From the NCBI RefSeq assembly GCF_007997155.1, contig NZ_VORT01000020.1, forward strand, positions 1 through 36,918: a stretch of 36,918 bases of DNA, read 5' to 3'. The notes under the pieces were generated by a model. That model made no database searches. It was not told the origin of the DNA and was given only the letters and a program-made list of their open reading frames with translations. This stretch comes from Aequorivita antarctica. Lineage in GTDB: Bacteria > Bacteroidota > Bacteroidia > Flavobacteriales > Flavobacteriaceae. The position numbers and the translations under genes were made by a program. Below, piece by piece: positions 1 to 7,973 of the stretch. Positions within the stretch are counted from its first letter, which is position 1. Each line of letters starts with the position of its first letter.

Positions 1-447
1 TAATATTCAGTTCTCGGCAAGGAATTACTTCCTTGGATAAATAATAAACCATCTAGTAAAATGATTTATATAAGTATTAATTAAAGGGGATTGGATTCAA
101 AATGTATTCAAAATACATTTTAGAATTGTAGGGGAAATTTTAAAAGCTGATGAATCATATTGGTCTGAGACCAAAAAAATTCAATTACCAGGGATAGGTT
201 TGTATTTTAACAATTTTGAGGAGATGTGATTTAGATATCACTATCAATCGATCACTTTTCAAAGATGCAAGAAAAAATACTAATTCACAACATTACGCAC
301 ACAACTAGCTCTAAATAAGGCAATACCCTTTATAAAATTAGCGTATTTTCTGACAACCATTAAAAACTTTTGGGATGAAGAATAGAAAACTATCGACGAA
401 CTACACGATAATTGATTTTAACACTAGATGTTAAATTTTTGTTAAAA
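1..447. repeat. Left copy of ~450-bp direct repeat (leader of a curlin-type gene outside the window)
   Basis: This stretch aligns almost base for base with 2036-2484, the region upstream of the curlin-repeat gene at 507-2003. The two copies share the inverted repeat CAAGGAA-n4-TTCCTTG (here 18-35), AATGTATT-CAA-AATACATT (101-119) and TTTAACA-n5-TGTTAAA (417-435). In the right copy the first palindrome lies about 53 nt before the ATG. By analogy this copy should be the leader of a second minus-strand gene beginning about 35 nt beyond the left edge. Similarity stops at about 447, just before the terminator of the 507-2003 gene. The duplication is seen directly; the paralogous gene is inferred. 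Confidence 0.85.
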
Positions 448-450
448 AAT

Positions 451-480
451 AAATGCAGGCCTATAAATAAGCCTGCATTT
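451..480 (-). terminator. Rho-independent terminator of the curlin-repeat gene
   Basis: Perfect 10-bp arms (AAATGCAGGC / GCCTGCATTT) enclose a 10-nt AT loop, 26 nt past the stop codon of the minus-strand gene. On the minus strand the stem is followed by TATTTTTTAAC. Symmetry also allows it to stop transcription from the other side. Confidence 0.85.
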
Positions 481-506
481 TTACCTGTTTTAATTAAAGT
501 TTTATT

Positions 507-2003
507 CTAGCAGCCTCCGCAGATATCACCTAAGTCAACTCCTGGGAAATCATAATCCATATCCAAATCCATTGGCTCATCGAAACCACAATCAATTGCA
601 CCAGCTCCAAAGTCTCCATCAGGACCCATTTGAAGGATGTTAGCTTGGTTTCCACCAACTGAAAAATCAGTATTCCCTATTCCTTTGTTTTGCTCAACAG
701 TATAGCTTTGACCATCATACTGAACTATCAAAGCTGCATTTGCTGCACCACTTTGGGTAGCATAAGCAACGTTTCCATCACCCATCTGGTGTGTATTCAA
801 TCTATGGTCTTTACCTTGTTGGTAAGCTAAAGAAATATTATCATCACCATCTTGATTTTGATAAGACTTATGTCCAGAACCTTCTTGTGCTAATCCCGCA
901 GTGTTATTATTCTGATTTTGCTCTTGTTTCGCATAGTTAGAATTATCGCCATCAAAATAATGTGCCTGAACCATACCTGCATTGTTATCATCACCAGTTT
1001 GAACTTGCTCACCATAATTACTATGGTCCACACTTCCACCTAGTTGAAAGATACCAGCACTGTTACCAGCTCCAACTTGAGTTTGTGTAGCTTTATTTCC
1101 TTCCGTTGGTGGAATGTATCCAAGGCTACCAGCATTTCCATCTACATTGGAAGCAACAGCACTCCATTGAGTAATAGCTTCTGGAGCTGCAACAGATCTT
1201 CTAGGACCATCTATTCCTTGGTCTATCCCAGCAGAATTTCCAGTACCACCAGTACCATCAGTTGCAAATTGACTTTGCTTAGCTTGGTTGTCATTTCCTC
1301 CTTGAATGGCACGAGCCGAGTTACGAGCACCGTTACCTGATTGACCGATAGAAGATTCGTTACGCTCACCTTCTTGTTCGTTCACAGCAAAGTGACCATC
1401 AGTTTGGTTAGGACCCGCATCTTGAACGATCATGGACTTGTTATTGTCTCCAGTTTGTTGGGTCCAAGCCTCACTGTTGTCATAAGTTTGTTGGGTTGAA
1501 GCCCAGTTGTTATCACCATTTTGATCAATAGCAGCATAGTTTTCCTGTGCTTGTTGCCCTGTACCTTGACGGATTTTAGCCTTGTTTCCAGTACTAGAAC
1601 CATCTATTTGGCCTTGTCTGGTTACAGCGTTGTTGTCGTCACCTTCTTGGCGAGTAGCAGAGCTGTTCAATGCGCCAGATTGTCTTACGTCTGCAGCATT
1701 CGCTACTCCACTGGCTGCCGATACGGCCCCAGTCTGACGAACATCTGCTTGGTTTTCACCAAAACCTGTAGTACCATCATCCTGAAAGGTATAAGCCGAC
1801 TGCGAGGTTCCGGCCTGACGCACACGCACTTTGTTTTCATGACCGTTCTGAACGGATAAGCCCGTGTTAGCACCAGCAGCTGATCCCGGTAAAGCAGTAA
1901 TCTTACTCGGAGCTGGCGCCACATTACCCTGTGAGTCAGTTACCTGAGCATAGGTCATTCCACCTACAAAAAGCGCTACTGCGCAAAAAATTAATTTTTT
2001 CAT
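507..2003 (-). CDS. Secreted curlin-repeat (amyloid-type) protein
   Basis: 498 aa. The N-terminus is a typical signal peptide (MKKLIFCAVALFVGG, cleavage near TYAQ). Residues ~50-465 consist of some 26-28 imperfect repeats of about 11 residues with the pattern N-x-A-x-x-x-Q-x-G-x-x, for example NNAVTRQGQ, NYAAIDQNGDN and NSAGIFQLGG. This is the curlin (CsgA/CsgB) repeat pattern, in which regularly spaced Asn and Gln build a beta-solenoid amyloid. At nearly 500 aa it is about three times the length of enterobacterial CsgA. The last ~35 residues are unlike a curlin repeat: they are acidic (repeated D/E-P-M-D-L-D) and carry three cysteines ending in DICGGC. No csgE, csgF or csgG gene is next to it in the window. 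The gene is visibly richer in G+C than its flanks. Role inferred: extracellular or matrix fibre subunit. It has its own terminator and a duplicated leader. Confidence 0.85.
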   Translation of the reverse strand: MKKLIFCAVALFVGGMTYAQVTDSQGNVAPAPSKITALPGSAAGANTGLSVQNGHENKVRVRQAGTSQSAYTFQDDGTTGFGENQADVRQTGAVSAASGVANAADVRQSGALNSSATRQEGDDNNAVTRQGQIDGSSTGNKAKIRQGTGQQAQENYAAIDQNGDNNWASTQQTYDNSEAWTQQTGDNNKSMIVQDAGPNQTDGHFAVNEQEGERNESSIGQSGNGARNSARAIQGGNDNQAKQSQFATDGTGGTGNSAGIDQGIDGPRRSVAAPEAITQWSAVASNVDGNAGSLGYIPPTEGNKATQTQVGAGNSAGIFQLGGSVDHSNYGEQVQTGDDNNAGMVQAHYFDGDNSNYAKQEQNQNNNTAGLAQEGSGHKSYQNQDGDDNISLAYQQGKDHRLNTHQMGDGNVAYATQSGAANAALIVQYDGQSYTVEQNKGIGNTDFSVGGNQANILQMGPDGDFGAGAIDCGFDEPMDLDMDYDFPGVDLGDICGGC

Positions 2004-2035
2004 AATTAAAAGATTTAAAGATTAATATTTGGTTA

Positions 2036-2484
2036 AAATAGTATTCAGTTCTCGGCAAGGAATTGCTTCCTTGGGTAAATAATAAACCACAGTAAAATGA
2101 TTTATATAAGTATAATTTAAGGGGATTGAATTCAAAAATGTATTCAAGATACATCTTAGAATTAAGGAGAAATTTTATAAAGTTGCTAAATCATTTGATC
2201 TGAGACCAAAAAGATTCAATTACCAGGGATAGGTTTGTTATTTAACAATTTTGAGGAGATGTGATTCAGATATCTCTATCAATCAATCACTTTTCAAAGA
2301 TGCAAGAAAAAATGATAATTCACAAATTTATGCACGCAACTCGTTCTAAATAAGGCAATACCCCTTATAAAATTAGCGTATTTTCTGACAACCATTGAAA
2401 ACTTTTGGGATGAAGAATAGAAAACTATCGATGAACTACACGATAATTGATTTTAACATTAAATGTTAATATTGTGTTAAATTA
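2036..2484. repeat. Right copy of ~450-bp direct repeat; regulatory leader of the curlin-repeat gene
   Basis: Near-identical to 1-447 with scattered substitutions and a few short indels. Conserved inverted repeats are CAAGGAA-TTGC-TTCCTTG (2056-2073), ATGTAT-n5-ATACAT (2138-2154) and TTAACA-n5-TGTTAA (2453-2469). TTGTTA-TT-TAACAA (2235-2248) is perfect here and weaker in the left copy. In the first palindrome only the loop differs between copies. No open reading frame of convincing length is preserved in both copies, so it reads as promoter, leader and operator DNA. The remaining 2485-2692 holds nothing recognisable except the glnN terminator. Confidence 0.8.
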
Positions 2485-2642
2485 AAGATATTGCCATCTA
2501 ATTACAGCTGTAAAGCAAAAAGTTATATCTTTTTCCATGTCTAAAATGCAAAAATAATTTCTGAAGGAATTTACCTAAACATTGTGCGAATATTAATTTA
2601 AAGAATGAAATTCCTTGATAATACATGATGGCACTAAATTAC

Positions 2643-2672
2643 AAAGCCGTCCAAAAAAAATTGAACGGCTTT
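2643..2672 (-). terminator. Terminator downstream of glnN
   Basis: Arms AAAGCCGT and ACGGCTTT (8 bp) with an A-rich 14-nt loop, 21 nt past the glnN stop. The T-tail on the minus strand is weak, so efficiency is uncertain. Confidence 0.6.
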
Positions 2673-2692
2673 AGAATAAAAAAGAGTAATAG

Positions 2693-4879
2693 TTACTTAG
2701 TAAATAAGAGTTCTCTATATTTCGTTAATGGCCAAATTTCATCATCAACTAAAAGTTCCAATTTATCGCAGTGGTAACGAATAATTTCAAAATAGGGTCT
2801 TACATCGTCACAATAAGCAAAAGCTTTCTTTTCGACATTCTCTATCTTGTTTGCCTTTTTTCTTTCGTCAATCATTTCTGTAATTCCCTTATTGATTTTT
2901 GCTATGTGCTCGCTTATTTGTTCAATAAGGCGCATTTGTTCCCCAGAGAATTTTTTGAAATCAGTTCCATAAATATTTTTTAGGCCCTGTACGTTTTCAA
3001 TCAAAATATTTTGATAGCGTATTGCAGTGGGTATAACATGGTTTCGGGCTATGTCACCCAAAATCCGACCTTCTATTTGAATTCGCAAGGTATATTCCTC
3101 CATTTCAATTTCATAACGGGCTTCCACCTCTATCTTGCTCATAATACCAAGTCCTTCAAAAAGTGAAATAGTTTTTTTAGAAATTTTGGCTTTTAATGCT
3201 TGAGGGGTGGTTTTGTGGTTGCTCAACCCACGTTTTTTAGCTTCTTTCTCCCAAGCTTCTCCATATCCATCACCTTCAAAACGAATTCTTTTCGAGTCCT
3301 TAATATATTCTCTCAACACATTGAAAATGGCGTCGTCCTTCTTCATCTTCTTGCCTTTAATAAGCGCATCTACTTCCACTTTAAAATCTATGAGTTGTCT
3401 TGCCACAATTGCGTTGAGAACCGTCATAGGATTGGCGCAATTGGCGGTAGAACCTACGGCGCGAAACTCAAATTTGTTACCAGTAAAAGCGAAAGGAGAA
3501 GTTCTGTTTCGATCGGTATTATCTAATAATATTTCTGGGATTTTTCCAACAACGTTTAATTTAAGGTCGGTTTTTTCTTGTGGAGAAAGTTTGCCGCTGG
3601 TCACTTTTTCCAGCTCATCCAATACTTCGGTTAATTGCGAACCAATAAATGCTGAAATAATAGCCGGAGGAGCTTCATTGGCGCCCAAACGGTGATCGTT
3701 CCCTGCGCTGGCTATAGAAGCTCTAATCAATTCCTCATGTTCGTTAACAGCTTTAAGCGTATTGATAAAAAAAGTAAGAAACTGAAGATTCTTCATTGGA
3801 GTGCTTCCAGGGCCAAGAAGGTTAACACCAGTATTTGTTGCCAAAGACCAGTTGTTGTGTTTTCCACTTCCGTTTACATTGGCAAATGGCTTTTCGTGAA
3901 ACAAAACCTTAAAATTATGCTTTTCAGCAATTTTGTGCATCAAGTCCATTAATAAGGAGTTGTGGTCCACGGCCAAATTAGTTTCCTCAAAAATTGGAGC
4001 CAATTCAAATTGGTTTGGCGCAACTTCATTGTGGCGTGTTTTAACAGGAATACCTAAAAGCATACACTCTGTTTCCAAATGACGCATAAAATTTAAAACA
4101 CGCGCTGGAATAGACCCAAAATAATGGTCATCTAACTGCTGTCCTTTTGCCGAGGAATGACCCAACAAAGTTCTTCCGGCTAACGAAATATCCGGACGGC
4201 TTAAGGCCAAAGCACTGTCAACCAAAAAATACTCCTGCTCCCAGCCCAAAGTAGCGTTTACCTTGGTCACATTTTTATCGAAGTATTTTGCTACAGCAGT
4301 TGCAGCGTTATCCACCGATTGCAGCGCACGCAGCAAGGGTGTTTTATAATCCAATGCTTCACCCGTATAGGACACAAAAACAGTAGGAATACACAAAGTG
4401 GTTCCATAAATAAATGCTGGGGAAGTTGGATCCCAAGCTGTATAACCCCGGGCTTCAAAAGTGTTTCTAATTCCGCCATTTGGAAAACTAGAGGCATCTG
4501 GTTCTTGCTGAACCAACTGCCCTCCACCAAATTTTTCGATAGCTTGGCCATTTTCCATCGTTTCAAAAAAAGCATCGTGTTTTTCAGCTGTTGCTCCGGT
4601 TAAAGGCTGAAACCAATGTGTATAATGCGTGGCACCTTTTGCTATGGACCACTCCTTCATACCCGTAGAGATATGGTCAGCTATGTGACGTTCAATTTTG
4701 GAACCCTTTTCAATGGCGTCCATCACACTATTAAAAGAGTCTTTGGTAAGATACTGCCGCATGGCAGCTTCATTAAAAACGTTTTTTCCGAAAATCTCGG
4801 AACGTCTTTCTGGTTCTGTAACTGGCACGGGAACCCTGTTAAAGGTCTCCTTAATGGCATGAAATCGCAAGGTGGGCAT
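2693..4879 (-). CDS. glnN: Glutamine synthetase type III
   Basis: ATP-dependent amidation of glutamate with ammonium, the central nitrogen-assimilation reaction, carried out in the cytoplasm. The 728-residue product is the size of GSIII enzymes, far larger than GSI (~450 aa). Visible family segments are the N-terminal MPTLRFHAIKE, the substrate-site stretch RHNEVAPNQFELAPIFEE, KHNNWSLATNTG, and a C-terminal helical region ending in WPLTKYRELLF. The frame is open upstream to a GTG at 4924, which would add 15 residues rich in Phe. ATG at 4879 is chosen because MPTLRFHAI is the usual family start. A terminator follows at 2643-2672. Two copies of a C-run motif lie upstream (4929-4993), a possible nitrogen-control site. 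Confidence 0.95.
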   Translation of the reverse strand: MPTLRFHAIKETFNRVPVPVTEPERRSEIFGKNVFNEAAMRQYLTKDSFNSVMDAIEKGSKIERHIADHISTGMKEWSIAKGATHYTHWFQPLTGATAEKHDAFFETMENGQAIEKFGGGQLVQQEPDASSFPNGGIRNTFEARGYTAWDPTSPAFIYGTTLCIPTVFVSYTGEALDYKTPLLRALQSVDNAATAVAKYFDKNVTKVNATLGWEQEYFLVDSALALSRPDISLAGRTLLGHSSAKGQQLDDHYFGSIPARVLNFMRHLETECMLLGIPVKTRHNEVAPNQFELAPIFEETNLAVDHNSLLMDLMHKIAEKHNFKVLFHEKPFANVNGSGKHNNWSLATNTGVNLLGPGSTPMKNLQFLTFFINTLKAVNEHEELIRASIASAGNDHRLGANEAPPAIISAFIGSQLTEVLDELEKVTSGKLSPQEKTDLKLNVVGKIPEILLDNTDRNRTSPFAFTGNKFEFRAVGSTANCANPMTVLNAIVARQLIDFKVEVDALIKGKKMKKDDAIFNVLREYIKDSKRIRFEGDGYGEAWEKEAKKRGLSNHKTTPQALKAKISKKTISLFEGLGIMSKIEVEARYEIEMEEYTLRIQIEGRILGDIARNHVIPTAIRYQNILIENVQGLKNIYGTDFKKFSGEQMRLIEQISEHIAKINKGITEMIDERKKANKIENVEKKAFAYCDDVRPYFEIIRYHCDKLELLVDDEIWPLTKYRELLFTK

Positions 4880-4928
4880 ATTGTTGTTTTTATGGTTTGA
4901 CAGTGCAAAAATAAAAAAAAACACATAT

Positions 4929-4993
4929 ACACCCCCTAAATTTCAACCATTATTTTTATTTTTAGTTTAAAAACTTATGAACACCCCCCTAAA
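4929..4993. promoter_or_regulatory. Paired ACACCCCC(C)TAAA motif upstream of glnN
   Basis: ACACCCCCTAAA at 4929-4940 and ACACCCCCCTAAA at 4981-4993 are direct repeats 52 bp apart, about five helical turns. They are the only C-rich words in a very AT-rich gap of 139 bp between the antiporter and glnN. Position and repetition suggest a regulator-binding site for glnN. The cognate protein is unknown. Confidence 0.45.
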
Positions 4994-5018
4994 ATTAGAG
5001 GTAATTCAATTATAAATA

Positions 5019-5972
5019 TTATTTTAAAACTGTTAGCCCTATAAAAATTGCATAAGCCACAACCAATACAATTCCTCTTTTTCGGCCAAGTTGATATGAC
5101 TTCGGAAGAAATACCAATGGAAGCAAAATTGCGGCAAAACCAATCATCCAAAAAATGTCATTGGTAAGCACCTCTTCGCTTTTCACAGCTATCGGTTGAA
5201 TAATGGCCGTGATTCCCAAAACAGATGAAATATTAAATATGTTTGAACCAATAAGGTTTCCCAGGGAAATGGCTTTTTCCTTTTTGAGAGCGGCAATCAC
5301 TGAAGCTGCAAGTTCCGGAATGCTCGTGCCAACGGCAATAACAGTTACGGCTATTACGCGCTCACTAATGCCAAAGCCTTCCGCTAATGAAACTGCCCCG
5401 TTAACCAAAAACTCACTCCCTGCATACAACGCTACCCCTCCTATTAATAACCATACTGTTATCTTAAAATTGGAAGCTTTGGACAGACCTTCGTCAATAC
5501 TGTCGTCTGTTGGTTCAGAACCTCTTGCTTTTTTGGCTCTTTTTATTAATATCCAGAGATAGACAAAGAGCATCAGCAATAATGCCACTCCTTCTGAACG
5601 AGATATCTGCATGCCGCTTTTCAAAATAAAATACAGCGCAATGGAAAGAATCATCATCACGGGCCAATTCAATTTATAAAAATCTTTATCGATGGCCAGT
5701 GGAGCTATTATCGCCGTAATACCAAGCACCAATCCAATATTGGCGATGTTTGAGCCTATAACGTTTCCCAAGGAAATATCAGAAAAACCATTGAGAGCGG
5801 CCTGCAAGCTCACCAAAAGCTCAGGTGCAGAAGTGGCAAAAGAAACCACCGTAAGCCCAATAACCATTTTTGAAAGGTGAAGTTTGAAAGAAAGCGCTAC
5901 GGAAGACCGCACTAAAAACTCACCTCCTACTACCAATAAAACCAAACCAAGAAAAAGCTGTATATAATCCAT
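5019..5972 (-). CDS. Na+/Ca2+ antiporter, CaCA family (YrbG-like)
   Basis: Inner-membrane cation:Ca2+ exchanger of about 317 aa and roughly ten hydrophobic segments, the usual YrbG size. The two inverted alpha-repeats that define the family are both present: SLGNVIGSNIANIGLVLG in the first half and SLGNLIGSNIFNISSVLG in the second, with the matching ATSAPELLVSLQAAL and GTSIPELAASVIAAL segments. These carry the acidic and Asn/Ser residues that line the ion pathway. The frame extends upstream to 6008, but the ATG at 5972 (MDYIQLFLG) places the first membrane helix at the N-terminus. It is on the same strand as glnN, 139 bp upstream, and probably separately transcribed. Confidence 0.93.
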   Translation of the reverse strand: MDYIQLFLGLVLLVVGGEFLVRSSVALSFKLHLSKMVIGLTVVSFATSAPELLVSLQAALNGFSDISLGNVIGSNIANIGLVLGITAIIAPLAIDKDFYKLNWPVMMILSIALYFILKSGMQISRSEGVALLLMLFVYLWILIKRAKKARGSEPTDDSIDEGLSKASNFKITVWLLIGGVALYAGSEFLVNGAVSLAEGFGISERVIAVTVIAVGTSIPELAASVIAALKKEKAISLGNLIGSNIFNISSVLGITAIIQPIAVKSEEVLTNDIFWMIGFAAILLPLVFLPKSYQLGRKRGIVLVVAYAIFIGLTVLK

Positions 5973-6106
5973 TGAAATATAAATGCCCGCGAAGATACTA
6001 AATGCCAAAAAGAATTTAGTTGTATATTTGTTACTATCCCCAAAGTTTTAATCTGCTTAAAAGTCCCCAATTCTATTTTTGGACTAATTTTTAATTTAAA
6101 CATATT

Positions 6107-7003
6107 ATGGAAACCAATATTAAGAGAGTAATTCAAAATCTTTCATTTTTTTCTATTTTGATTGTTTTCACATTTTCACTCCTTTCATTCAACACAAAAA
6201 GTGCAACCAGCACAACTTTGGAGAACAATTCAATTACAGAAAAACAAACTACCATTGTGATTACTAAAAAAACAACATTGGAAGAACTTCAAAAGATAAA
6301 AAAACAAATGAAAGATGAAGGACTGGGTTTTGACTATTCAAACGTAGTTTACAATAAAAAAAATGAAATTATTTCAATCACCATTCGCTATAAAGATGCA
6401 AACAACAACTCTGGAAACTATAGCGTGAGCAGCCAGAACCCCATAAATGATATTGTAATTATTTCTGAAGGAACTAGGCTCTCTGTTACAAGCGCAGGCA
6501 GTTCAAATCAATCCTTTATAAGCCAAGGAAATGGAGGGCAAGTTTCAAGTAACGCTGAAAAATCCTATAATGACCGCAGCGAAGCTATGAGACAAAGAAG
6601 TGAGCAAATGGAAAAAGAAATGGAAGACAAAATGAACGCAATGAAAGAAAGACAAGCTGAAATGATGAATCGCATGCAACAACGCAGAGACAGTATTAGC
6701 ACATTAAATCAGCCTACAGTAAAAAGCGCCACAAACTTTAATGGACGTTCGCACCTAATAACCAAGAATACCACCAATTCGGAATTGCTTGAACTTCAAA
6801 ATAGCTATGACGCGGAAAATATTTCATTTTATTACAAAAACTTAGAGCGAAATGACAGCAATGAAATAACACATATTTCCATTACCATAGACAATCGTAA
6901 TGGATCGGTTTCTACTTCAAGATTTGGAAATAGCAAAGAGGCCATAAAAGATATTATCGTGGCTGCGGATAAACAGCACAGCATTATGAAAAGTGCAGAA
7001 TAG
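6107..7003 (+). CDS. Membrane-anchored or secreted protein with a duplicated alpha/beta domain
   Basis: 298 aa, function not known. An N-terminal hydrophobic segment (residues ~12-29) is a signal or anchor. Two copies of one domain follow, residues ~50-120 and ~217-287, each starting VITK(K)TT.xEL / LITKNTTNSEL and containing F-x-Y, a Asn-(x)-NEI turn, I-x-I strands and ending P/A-I-n/k-DI-v/I-I. Between them is a charged coiled-coil stretch (residues ~155-198, rich in M, E, K, R and Q). The repeat resembles the short domain I associate with the C-terminal part of BlaR1/M56-type proteins in Flavobacteriia. That is from memory and not checked. TATTTTTG at 6074-6081 fits a Bacteroidota -7 element 26 nt before the ATG. 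Confidence 0.75.
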   Translation: METNIKRVIQNLSFFSILIVFTFSLLSFNTKSATSTTLENNSITEKQTTIVITKKTTLEELQKIKKQMKDEGLGFDYSNVVYNKKNEIISITIRYKDANNNSGNYSVSSQNPINDIVIISEGTRLSVTSAGSSNQSFISQGNGGQVSSNAEKSYNDRSEAMRQRSEQMEKEMEDKMNAMKERQAEMMNRMQQRRDSISTLNQPTVKSATNFNGRSHLITKNTTNSELLELQNSYDAENISFYYKNLERNDSNEITHISITIDNRNGSVSTSRFGNSKEAIKDIIVAADKQHSIMKSAE

Positions 7004-7052
7004 TTTTAATATTATTTCACAATGTTTAGTTTTAAAAGAAATTTAAATTGGG

Positions 7053-7205
7053 ATGAAAAAGAATTTTTTTAAATTTTTAGCAAAGCTCAACAAGAAACTC
7101 CTGCCGAGTTTTACAAAAAAAGAGGTGGATTTAGCAAAAGCCTCAAAGCTTCAAATGGCTATATTCGCATATAAGCTGTGGGTCACCAAGAACTCCCTGG
7201 ATTAA
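7053..7205 (+). CDS. Conserved-looking small basic protein (50 aa)
   Basis: ATG AAA AAG AAT opens a 50-codon frame: MKKNFFKFLAKLNKKLLPS, then FTKKEVDLAKASKLQMAI and FAYKLWVTKNSLD. Composition is amphipathic and lysine-rich, with the helix pattern of a real protein. I recall near-identical ~50-aa proteins throughout Flavobacteriia, sometimes labelled SsrA-binding protein without support. The frame starts 50 bp after the 298-aa gene on the same strand, so the two may be cotranscribed. Its TAA (7203-7205) overlaps the apt stop codon (7202-7204 on the other strand), so the two genes are convergent and share stop-codon bases. Confidence 0.75.
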   Translation: MKKNFFKFLAKLNKKLLPSFTKKEVDLAKASKLQMAIFAYKLWVTKNSLD

Positions 7206-7714
7206 TATTTTAACAATGATTGGACTGAATGATTACGCAATTTTTTAATACCGTTTAAAAATTCAAGTTCAAGTAAAAAATTACATTGTACAACTTCTCC
7301 ACCTAAACTTTCAATCAAATTGCAAGCTGCTCTTGCGGTACCGCCAGTGGCTAGAACATCGTCATGCAATAGAATACGCTCTCCTTTTTTAATTGCATCT
7401 TCATGAATTTCCAATGCGTCCATTCCATATTCCAATTGGTAGGGCTCTTTTAATGTGGTATAAGGAAGTTTTCCAGGCTTTCTGATGGGCACGAATCCAG
7501 CATTGAGTTTTTGGGCCAAAAGGGTTCCGAAGAAAAACCCACGGGATTCTATAGCCGCAACTTTATCAATTTTTTGAGAACCTACAAGCGCCATCAACTG
7601 TTGCAAGCAGCTTTCCATTGCATCACTATCTCCGAGCAAGGGAGTAATGTCCTTAAAGTGAACACCAACTTTCGGAAAATCTTCAATATTTCGTATATAT
7701 TTAGATAAATTCAT
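7202..7714 (-). CDS. apt: Adenine phosphoribosyltransferase
   Basis: Cytoplasmic purine salvage enzyme: adenine + PRPP to AMP + PPi. 170 aa, the standard length. The PRPP-binding loop is seen as ILLHDDVLATGGTARA, with the acidic pair followed by ATGGT. Other family features are the N-terminal FPKVGVHFKDITPLL, AIESRGFFFG, and the FVPIRKPGKLPY flexible loop. Start ATG at 7714. The 3' end is convergent with the 50-aa small gene, overlapping by 3-4 bp. Confidence 0.95.
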   Translation of the reverse strand: MNLSKYIRNIEDFPKVGVHFKDITPLLGDSDAMESCLQQLMALVGSQKIDKVAAIESRGFFFGTLLAQKLNAGFVPIRKPGKLPYTTLKEPYQLEYGMDALEIHEDAIKKGERILLHDDVLATGGTARAACNLIESLGGEVVQCNFLLELEFLNGIKKLRNHSVQSLLKY

Positions 7715-7730
7715 TTTTTACAGGTATTAA

Positions 7731-7762
7731 TTTGTCTTGCAATTTAAAAAGAAATATATTTG
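7731..7762 (+). promoter_or_regulatory. Promoter of tRNA-Arg (Bacteroidota type)
   Basis: TTTG at 7731-7734, a 20-nt spacer, then TATATTTG at 7755-7762 match the Bacteroidota primary sigma consensus TTTG / TAnnTTTG. Transcription would start near 7769, about 19 nt before the tRNA. The same TATATTTGC also resembles the GTAnnTTTGC core used by CTnDOT-type recombinases (one mismatch at the first base). Confidence 0.7.
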
Positions 7763-7787
7763 CATCCGCTTAAAGCGAAATTAATTT

Positions 7788-7861
7788 GGCCTTGTGGCGC
7801 AACTGAATAGCGCACCTGATTACGGCTCAGGAGGTTCCAAGTTTGAATCTTGGCAAGGTCA
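7788..7861 (+). tRNA. tRNA-Arg (anticodon ACG)
   Basis: 74 nt folding as a cloverleaf. The acceptor stem is GGCCTTG / CAAGGTC (one G-T pair). The D arm is GCGC...GCGC. The anticodon stem is CCTGA / TCAGG with loop TTACGGC, giving anticodon ACG. The T stem is CCAAG / CTTGG with loop TTTGAAT. The discriminator base is A, and CCA is not encoded. It sits between apt and an integrase gene, a classical integration target. Confidence 0.95.
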
Positions 7862-7884
7862 CTAAAAGCAATACCACCTAATTA

Positions 7885-7920
7885 CAAAACCCTGCTAATT
7901 TTATGATTAGTAGGGTTTTG
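7885..7920 (+). terminator. Terminator after tRNA-Arg
   Basis: 15-bp arms CAAAACCCTGCTAAT / ATTAGTAGGGTTTTG with a single G-U wobble, a 6-nt loop TTTATG, then TGCTTTTTAG. Placed 24 nt after the tRNA. Confidence 0.85.
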
Positions 7921-7973
7921 TGCTTTTTAGCAATATCATTTAATTTGATATTATTTGCTTTTAAAGGTTCACA

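Noticed and set aside
264-317. 17-codon frame in the left leader, also present with the same length in the right leader (from 2301)
   Set aside because: Start and stop are preserved, but most differences between copies change the amino acid, so coding selection is not supported.
1044-1924. Several open frames on both strands inside the curlin-repeat gene
   Set aside because: They are low-complexity shadows produced by the repetitive Asn/Gln coding sequence; none has a family pattern.
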